Part shown: piece by piece, positions 22,762 through 27,356 of the stretch
Layout of the letters: each line of letters begins with the position of its first letter
Position numbering within the stretch: the first letter of the stretch is position 1
NCBI GenBank assembly: GCA_034409055.1
Contig: DAOUMU010000307.1
Coordinates: forward strand, 1-27,356
DNA from: DAOUMU01 sp034409055
GTDB taxonomy: Bacteria > Chloroflexota > Anaerolineae > 4572-78 > J111
Reading direction: 5' to 3'
DNA length: 27,356 bases
Position numbers and translations under genes: made by a program
Notes under the pieces: model-generated
Told to the model about the DNA's origin: nothing
The model's database searches: none
The model's input: only the letters and a program-made list of their open reading frames with translations

Positions 22762-24603
22762 ATGAAAGCAAAAACTCGAAGTTCGAACCTCAAACCTCAA
22801 AACTCACAATTAGGCTACGGTGATTATCTGCGTTTTCGTGACCTGGTGTTGGAGCGCAGTGGTCTCCATTTTCACGAAAAGAAAAAGGTTGATTTAGAGG
22901 CCGGATTATTCAAGGCTTTGGCCAAATCCCCCCTGCCCCCGGTTAATGGGCATTATAACCTGGATGAATATTACAAGCTGCTGTGTGATCAAGATAGCCC
23001 GACCGGCCGGGCCGAAATGAGGCGCTTGATTAACACCCTGACCGTTGGTGAAACCTACTTCTTTAGAGATGAGGCTCAATTCAATGCTCTGGCCACGCAA
23101 GTCCTGCCTGCGATCATCAGGCGCAAGCGGGCTGCGGCAACAGCCGTTGGTCCCAATATTCAACCTCAACTCAGGATCTGGAGCGCAGGCTGTGCCTCCG
23201 GCGAGGAGCCTTACTCAGTGGCCATTCTACTGAAAGAACTCCTGCCTGATATTGAAAACTGGCATATTCTTATTCTGGCTACCGACATTAATCAAGATGC
23301 GTTAGCTCGGGCCGGCGAAGGGGTTTACTCCGATTGGTCATTCCGCGAAGCCCGGGCCAAAGCCCTACGGTCTTACTACTTTACGCGGGGACCGGCGATG
23401 AAGGCCCCCCCAGCCCCCCGGAGGGAGGAGAAGGCTCCCCCAGTGAAGGGGGGCGCAGGCAGTCGTCTGGGCAATCGCTATCGATTGCGTGATGACATTC
23501 GCCGCATGGTCACCTTTGCTCCTCTCAATCTGATTGAGGATAACTATCCGGCTATTCATAATAATACGGTCAGTATGGATTTAATCTTATGCCGCAACGT
23601 GACCATCTACTTTACCGAAGAAATAACTCGCCAGGTGGTGAAACGGTTTTATGGGGCCCTGGTGCTAGGTGGCTGGCTGGTGGTTGGTCATGCCGAACCC
23701 TCACTGGTCACTTACCGCGCCTTTCAGGCCCACACCTTTCCCGATACAATCCTGTATCAAAAAACCGACCAGCCCAGCCCCTGGCCCGATGATTGGGAAT
23801 GGCTGGCCGATATCTATCAGGAGCATCGGGCCAATAGCGTGATGGCCCCCCCAGCCTCCCAACGGGGGGAGCGATGGGACGATATAAGCCGAATGACTAA
23901 CACCCATCCGGATACAGGAGTCGTCACTACGAACTCTAAACCGACGACTGACCTGCTGACCCGGCTGCAATCCTCGCCGTCCAGACCACAAGAGAGGAAC
24001 GGCAGGCTAACGACCAGACCACTTCATCCCCCGACCCCTAAGCCTCCGTCCAACACAGACCCTTACCAGACAGCCAGTATGCTCCTGAACAAAGGTCAAG
24101 TGGAAGAAGCGATTAAGGAACTACATCGTAAGCTGGCCATTGCGCCCGATTTTGCTCCGGCTCATAGCTTGTTGGGTCGAGCTTATGCCAACCTGGGCCG
24201 CTGGGCAGAGGCCCGGCAGTGGTGTCAAAGTGCGCTTGAATTGGACAGCCTGCTGGCCGAGGCTTATCACGTCCTGGGCCTGGTTTACCAACATGAGGAA
24301 CAGTTTGAGCCGGCCATCGATATGCTCAAAAAGGCGATTTATCTTGAACGTGAGGTAGCCTTGCCTCACTTTAGCCTGACGATGCTTTATAAGCAAGTCG
24401 GGCAAATAAACAATGCTCGTCGAGCCTGCCAGAATACTATCCGAGTTTTAGAAAAATGGCCGCCGGCAGGCATCATACCCGATTCCGGCGGGGCCACGGC
24501 CAAACATCTATTGGAGGTTGCCCGGCGCGTACTGAATGAATTGGAAATGATGAACCCATACCCAAAAAGCGGGCACAGGCAGGGCAGGTGTGATGAAGGA
24601 TGA
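22762..24603 (+). CDS. cheR: CheR-type chemoreceptor methyltransferase with C-terminal TPR repeats
   Basis: The product is 613 residues. The CheR N-terminal helical domain (about 18-105) includes LINTLTVGETYFFRD. The SAM-binding domain has WSAGCASGEEPYSVAI (140-155), LATDINQDAL and LCRNVTIYF (276-284), with MVTFAPLNL between. After about 335 comes a disordered Pro-rich linker, then at least three TPR units (about 434-560: ASMLLNKGQVEEAIKELHRK, LGRAYANLGRWAEARQ, LGLVYQHEEQFEPAIDMLKK). CheR methylates glutamates of chemoreceptors using S-adenosylmethionine; TPR-bearing forms occur in Frz/Pil-like systems. Two copies of the C-run/G-run element are translated in frame. One (about 213-232) lies in the catalytic domain between SYYFTRGP and GNRYRLRDD, and the other (about 360-372) in the linker. 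Motifs on both sides are intact, so activity is probably kept. Confidence 0.93.
   Translation: MKAKTRSSNLKPQNSQLGYGDYLRFRDLVLERSGLHFHEKKKVDLEAGLFKALAKSPLPPVNGHYNLDEYYKLLCDQDSPTGRAEMRRLINTLTVGETYFFRDEAQFNALATQVLPAIIRRKRAAATAVGPNIQPQLRIWSAGCASGEEPYSVAILLKELLPDIENWHILILATDINQDALARAGEGVYSDWSFREARAKALRSYYFTRGPAMKAPPAPRREEKAPPVKGGAGSRLGNRYRLRDDIRRMVTFAPLNLIEDNYPAIHNNTVSMDLILCRNVTIYFTEEITRQVVKRFYGALVLGGWLVVGHAEPSLVTYRAFQAHTFPDTILYQKTDQPSPWPDDWEWLADIYQEHRANSVMAPPASQRGERWDDISRMTNTHPDTGVVTTNSKPTTDLLTRLQSSPSRPQERNGRLTTRPLHPPTPKPPSNTDPYQTASMLLNKGQVEEAIKELHRKLAIAPDFAPAHSLLGRAYANLGRWAEARQWCQSALELDSLLAEAYHVLGLVYQHEEQFEPAIDMLKKAIYLEREVALPHFSLTMLYKQVGQINNARRACQNTIRVLEKWPPAGIIPDSGGATAKHLLEVARRVLNELEMMNPYPKSGHRQGRCDEG
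23398..23459 (+). repeat. In-frame C-run/G-run element, copy 2 (in the cheR catalytic domain)
   Basis: ATGAAGGCCCCCCCAGCC... to GGAGGGAGGAGAAGG (23398-23434), followed by a second C/G hairpin, CTCCCCCAGTGAAGGGGGG (23434-23452). Translated as MKAPPAPRREEK-APPVKGGAG. It lies in a loop of the methyltransferase fold. Confidence 0.7.
23839..23875 (+). repeat. In-frame C-run/G-run element, copy 3 (in the cheR linker)
   Basis: GTGATGGCCCCCCCAGCCTC then CCAACGGGGGGAG. Translated as VMAPPASQRGER, in the linker between the methyltransferase domain and the TPR repeats. Same orientation and reading phase as the other copies. Confidence 0.7.
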
Positions 24604-25178
24604 CCGGCTGAAGCCTCGACTCCATATCTATTAGACCGGCTGAAGCCTCGACCCCATATCTATTAAAGGCGCATTTACCTGAGAGGAAGCGACAATGTTA
24701 ATTGAAAGTCCTGTCGGGCGGTGGCAGGAAGCTACAGATCAGTTTAGGGAGGATGTGGATTTATCCTCCCCCAATACCCAGGCCTCAAGCCAAACTGAGG
24801 AGAGGCTTAGCCCCGAGCAACTGGCCGAAATTTGGGCGCGGCGGGCCTATGCTCTGGCCAAAGAGCCACCGGCAGAAGCCACCGGCCAAACCGTAGATTT
24901 GCTCGTTTTTTGGTTGGGTCAGGAACGTTATGGGATCGAAGTGACCAACGTACGCGAAATTTATCCCCTGGAACAATTGACCCCGGTGCCGCGTACCCCC
25001 GATTTTGTAGCCGGCGTTTTCAGTGCCAGGGGACGGATTTTATCGGTGATAGATTTACGGGCCTTTTTTGGCCTGCCCGCTCCTGCTAAAAACGGGGCAG
25101 GGCAGAAGGGGATGGATCAGAGCAAAATCATTGTGGTGACTAACACCGACCCGACCTCTACCCATACGGGTACAGGAG
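23895..25178. repeat. Second shared motif pair in cheR and the second cheW
   Basis: GACTAACAC followed by CCCATCCGGATACAGGAG in cheR (23895-23920) recurs as GACTAACAC (25138-25146) and CCCATACGGGTACAGGAG (25161-25178) in the second cheW. The 18-mers differ at two positions, with 14 extra bases between the two parts in the latter. Each pair lies within 60 bp of a C-run/G-run element copy, in inserted or linker sequence. Confidence 0.6.
24602..24665. repeat. 32-bp tandem repeat, two copies, starting at the cheR stop codon
   Basis: The unit GACCGGCTGAAGCCTCGACT plus CCATATCTATTA (24602-24633) is repeated head to tail at 24634-24665 with one substitution. It begins within the cheR stop codon and fills most of the gap before the second cheW gene. 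Confidence 0.92.
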
Positions 25179-25456
25179 AGACGGCCCAGCCCACAGGACA
25201 AGTGAAGGCCCCCCCGGCCCTCCAGAGGGGGGAGAAGGTGGAGATAGGTATTTTAGCCGACGAAGTGGCCGACGTGGTCACTATTTTCGAAGAGGATATC
25301 GAGCCGCCTTTAACCGGGCATGGGGATGCCTCGGCTACTCATGCGGGTGCTCGAACTGAGTATATCCAGGGCGTTACGGCCGATATGCTGGTGATACTTA
25401 GTCTCAATATCCTATTAAATGATGAAAGGTTGATCGTCCAGGAAGAGGTTATGTAA
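24695..25456 (+). CDS. cheW: CheW-like coupling protein with N-terminal extension and internal insertion
   Basis: The product is 253 residues. An N-terminal extension includes an amphipathic segment, LSPEQLAEIWARRAYALAKE (38-57). The CheW domain starts near 67: LLVFWLGQERYGIEVTNVRE, LTPVPRTPDFVAGVFSARGR, ILSVIDLRAFFGLP, IGILADEVADVVTI, then TEYIQGVTADMLVILSLNIL. The segment about 150-182, between KIIVVTN and VEIGILADEV, is an insertion (TDPTSTHTGTGETAQPTG, then VKAPPALQRGEK) holding copy 4 of the element. A shorter odd stretch, HGDASATHAGAR (209-220), interrupts the later loop. Both fall between beta strands, so the fold can tolerate them. Presumably it couples the receptor downstream to a CheA outside the window, in competition or cooperation with the first CheW. 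RBS GAGAGGAAG precedes the ATG. Confidence 0.92.
   Translation: MLIESPVGRWQEATDQFREDVDLSSPNTQASSQTEERLSPEQLAEIWARRAYALAKEPPAEATGQTVDLLVFWLGQERYGIEVTNVREIYPLEQLTPVPRTPDFVAGVFSARGRILSVIDLRAFFGLPAPAKNGAGQKGMDQSKIIVVTNTDPTSTHTGTGETAQPTGQVKAPPALQRGEKVEIGILADEVADVVTIFEEDIEPPLTGHGDASATHAGARTEYIQGVTADMLVILSLNILLNDERLIVQEEVM
25202..25238 (+). repeat. In-frame C-run/G-run element, copy 4 (in the second cheW)
   Basis: GTGAAGGCCCCCCCGGCCCT then CCAGAGGGGGGAGAAGG. Translated as VKAPPALQRGEK. It is preceded by CCCACAGGACAAGTGA, which resembles CCCACAGGGCCAGTGA inside copy 1. Confidence 0.75.
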
Positions 25457-25507
25457 AAGGTGATACCTAACCCATACCCTTACCAGATTTTGCCAAGAAG
25501 AAGTATT

Positions 25508-27356
25508 ATGACCAACTTAAGAAATACCCAATTCAAATCAATTCAAATGAAGATTACGTTGTGGGCAGGACTGTGCCTACTTTTGGCCGCAACTATCATC
25601 ATCACTTATGCGGCGATATCACTCCGCAGCACGGCAATTGCGGCCGCGGAGGAGAATGCGGCTGCTGTAGCGAACTCGCAAGCTGGAGTGGTCAAGGCCG
25701 AGATTGAAGTAGCGCTGGACGCAGCTCGTACCTTGGCCCAGGCTCTGGCAACCGTCAAGACCGAGAATCTCGACTTGAGCCGTGACGAGGTCAATGCCAT
25801 GCTCAAGCAGGTTACAGTCGACAATCCCCAGTTTGTTGGTACTTACACTTTGTGGGAACCGAACGCATTCGACGACCGGGATGCGGAGTTTGCCGGAAAA
25901 GAACCTTATGATGATACAGGTCGCTTCATCGCCTATTGGAACAGGAACGAGCAGGGAGAGGTCCGGGTCGAAACGCCCCTGGATTACGAAATCGAAGGTC
26001 CCGGCGACTATTATCAGTTGCCCAAGAAGACCCAGCAAGAAAACATCATTGACCCTTACATCTATCCGGTGCAAGGTAAGGATGTTTTAATGACATCTCT
26101 GGTCGTGCCGATTATGGTCGACGGACAGTTCTATGGCATTGCTGGGGTAGACCTGGCCTTGGATTTTCTCCAACAGTTGGCCGACGACGTGGATATTTAC
26201 GATGGGATCGGAGAAATGGTCTTGATCAGCCACCATGGCAGTCTGGCGGGGGTATCCAACCAGCCAGCACTTGTCGGTAAGCATATGAAGGAAATTCACA
26301 AGGATTGGGAAGAAGACTTGACCTATATCCAGGAAGCTAAAGAGATCATCCAGCCCGATGAGGGCCGCATCGCGGTCTTCGTGCCGATCCAGATTGGCCG
26401 GACGGTGACCCCTTGGTCGGTGAACCTCAATATTCCCACGGATCAGATCACCGCTGAAGCAACTGTTTTGATGTGGCAGATGGTCGGGATTGGAACCTTT
26501 TTAGCCGGTGTTGCTTTGGTACTGCTTTGGATTGCGGCTGGACAGATTGCCAAACCGATCAAACAGATCACCGAAATGGCTCAAGCTGTTGCTGATGGCA
26601 ATCTGATGGTTGAGGCCCAGATTAAATCAAAAGACGAAACCGGTGTCCTGGCTGCCGCTTTCAACCAGATGACCAGTAACCTGCGCCAACGCATCCAGGC
26701 CGAGCAGGAAGCCAGCGAAAAGGCCGCCCAACTGGCCGACGCAGAACGGGAACAGAAAGAATATCTCGAAAATACGATCGATAACTACCTGGCCTTTGTC
26801 GAGCGCGTGGCTGAGGGGGACTTGACCACTCGCCTCTCGCTCAACGGCGACAGCGACGCCCTGACCATTCTGGGCCGCAACCTGAACAGTATGGTCGAAC
26901 GTCTGGGCGAGATGACCGCTCAAATCCGCGAAGCCACGGCCCATATCAGCGCTGCCGCCGCTGAGATTCTGTCTGCGACCACCCAGCAAGCCTCCGGGGC
27001 TAATGAGCAATCTGCGGCCATCTCCCAGACTTCGACCACCATTGACGAGGTCAAGACCATTGTCGAACAATCCTTCAGCAAAGCCCAGGCCGTGGCCGAG
27101 CGCGCCCAGCGCACCAGTGAGGTGTCCCAGGCTGGGCAACGGGCCGTAGCCGATACGGTGGAGAGTATGGAGCAGATCAAGGAAAAGGTGGAAGGCATTG
27201 CCGAAAACATCCTGGCTTTGAGTGAGCAGACCCAGCAGATTGGCGAAATCACGGCCACCGTCAACGAGATCGCTTCTCAGAGCAACCTGCTGGCCCTCAA
27301 CGCTTCGGTGGAAGCAGCCCGAGCGGGCGAACACGGCAAAGGCTTTGCCGTGGTGG
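25508..27356 (+). CDS. Methyl-accepting chemotaxis protein, dCACHE type (partial, 3' end outside window)
   Basis: The frame is open from the ATG at 25508 to the window end (616 codons). TM1 is at about 17-38. A periplasmic double-CACHE/PDC-like sensor follows (about 40-318), with FVGTYTLWEPNAFDDRD, DYYQLPKKTQQENIIDPYIY and LVVPIMVDGQFYGIAGVDLA. TM2 is at about 320-346. HAMP 1 (about 347-400) begins GQIAKPIKQITEMAQAVADG. A coiled linker leads to a second HAMP-like unit (about 426-475, FVERVAEGDLTTRL). The signalling helices then reach the conserved hairpin tip, EIASQSNLLALNASVEAARA, before the cut. dCACHE sensors usually bind small ligands such as amino or carboxylic acids; the ligand is not readable here. 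It is a transmembrane receptor expected to be methylated by the nearby CheR and coupled by the CheW proteins. The RBS is weak (AAGAAGAAG). Base usage is more regular and GC-rich than upstream, as is common for receptors. Confidence 0.93.
   Translation, partial: MTNLRNTQFKSIQMKITLWAGLCLLLAATIIITYAAISLRSTAIAAAEENAAAVANSQAGVVKAEIEVALDAARTLAQALATVKTENLDLSRDEVNAMLKQVTVDNPQFVGTYTLWEPNAFDDRDAEFAGKEPYDDTGRFIAYWNRNEQGEVRVETPLDYEIEGPGDYYQLPKKTQQENIIDPYIYPVQGKDVLMTSLVVPIMVDGQFYGIAGVDLALDFLQQLADDVDIYDGIGEMVLISHHGSLAGVSNQPALVGKHMKEIHKDWEEDLTYIQEAKEIIQPDEGRIAVFVPIQIGRTVTPWSVNLNIPTDQITAEATVLMWQMVGIGTFLAGVALVLLWIAAGQIAKPIKQITEMAQAVADGNLMVEAQIKSKDETGVLAAAFNQMTSNLRQRIQAEQEASEKAAQLADAEREQKEYLENTIDNYLAFVERVAEGDLTTRLSLNGDSDALTILGRNLNSMVERLGEMTAQIREATAHISAAAAEILSATTQQASGANEQSAAISQTSTTIDEVKTIVEQSFSKAQAVAERAQRTSEVSQAGQRAVADTVESMEQIKEKVEGIAENILALSEQTQQIGEITATVNEIASQSNLLALNASVEAARAGEHGKGFAVV

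Noticed and set aside
26627..27334. Long minus-strand open frame of 235 codons over the chemoreceptor
   Set aside because: It is a shadow of the GC-rich, regular codon usage of the receptor signalling domain; the plus-strand frame has the unmistakable receptor hairpin tip.
1..27356. Mobile elements, CRISPR arrays, phage genes, rRNA and tRNA
   Set aside because: No transposase or integrase motifs, no regularly spaced repeat-spacer array and no recognisable structural RNA were seen.

Overview
The window looks like chromosomal DNA from a Chloroflexota bacterium, probably Anaerolineae-like. This rests on style, not on a marker gene: mid-range base composition by eye, many GAF/PAS-rich sensor kinases with NarL-type regulators, a TPR-tailed CheR, CheW proteins with long N-terminal extensions, and a BcsB-like exopolysaccharide protein with Pro/Thr-rich linkers. 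There is no rRNA, tRNA, CRISPR array, transposase or phage gene.

Left part (1-11.9 kb): cell-surface polysaccharide locus. The 5' end of a nonribosomal peptide synthetase (minus strand, cut by the window edge) lies divergent to a NodB-type polysaccharide deacetylase (plus strand). A minus-strand run follows, in order of transcription: membrane sugar-phosphate transferase (chain initiation), Wzz-like chain-length protein, Wzy/WaaL-like polymerase or ligase, Wzx-like flippase, BcsB-like envelope protein, and two GT4 glycosyltransferases. This is a nearly complete Wzx/Wzy-type export set, but no Wza-type outer-membrane channel and no tyrosine kinase is visible.

Middle (11.8-16.4 kb, minus strand): a duplicated leader plus the first 28 or so codons of the sugar transferase; a response regulator with a C-terminal membrane anchor; a DUF433-REC-GAF-GAF-PAS-HisKA-HATPase hybrid kinase; and a four-helix membrane protein with a degenerate GGDEF domain. 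These genes sit directly upstream of the polysaccharide genes on the same strand and are candidates for controlling them.

An 815-bp intergenic region full of inverted and direct repeats (16.39-17.20 kb) separates this block from the plus-strand right half.

Right part (17.2-27.36 kb, plus strand): a REC-PAS-PAS-GAF-HisKA_3 kinase with a NarL/LuxR-type response regulator, ending at a strong intrinsic terminator. Next comes a chemosensory cluster: pseudo-receiver, degenerate RsbT-like ATPase fold, CheY-like receiver, CheW, CheR-TPR, second CheW, and a dCACHE methyl-accepting chemotaxis protein cut by the right edge. No flagellar gene is seen, so control of type IV pili or of another output is a reasonable inference.

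The most unusual observation is a short C-run/G-run sequence family that appears four times inside the coding sequences of cheW, cheR (twice) and the second cheW. It is always in the same orientation and reading frame and is translated as an APPA...RGE-like peptide in loops or linkers. It behaves like an in-frame, protein-coding interspersed palindromic element.
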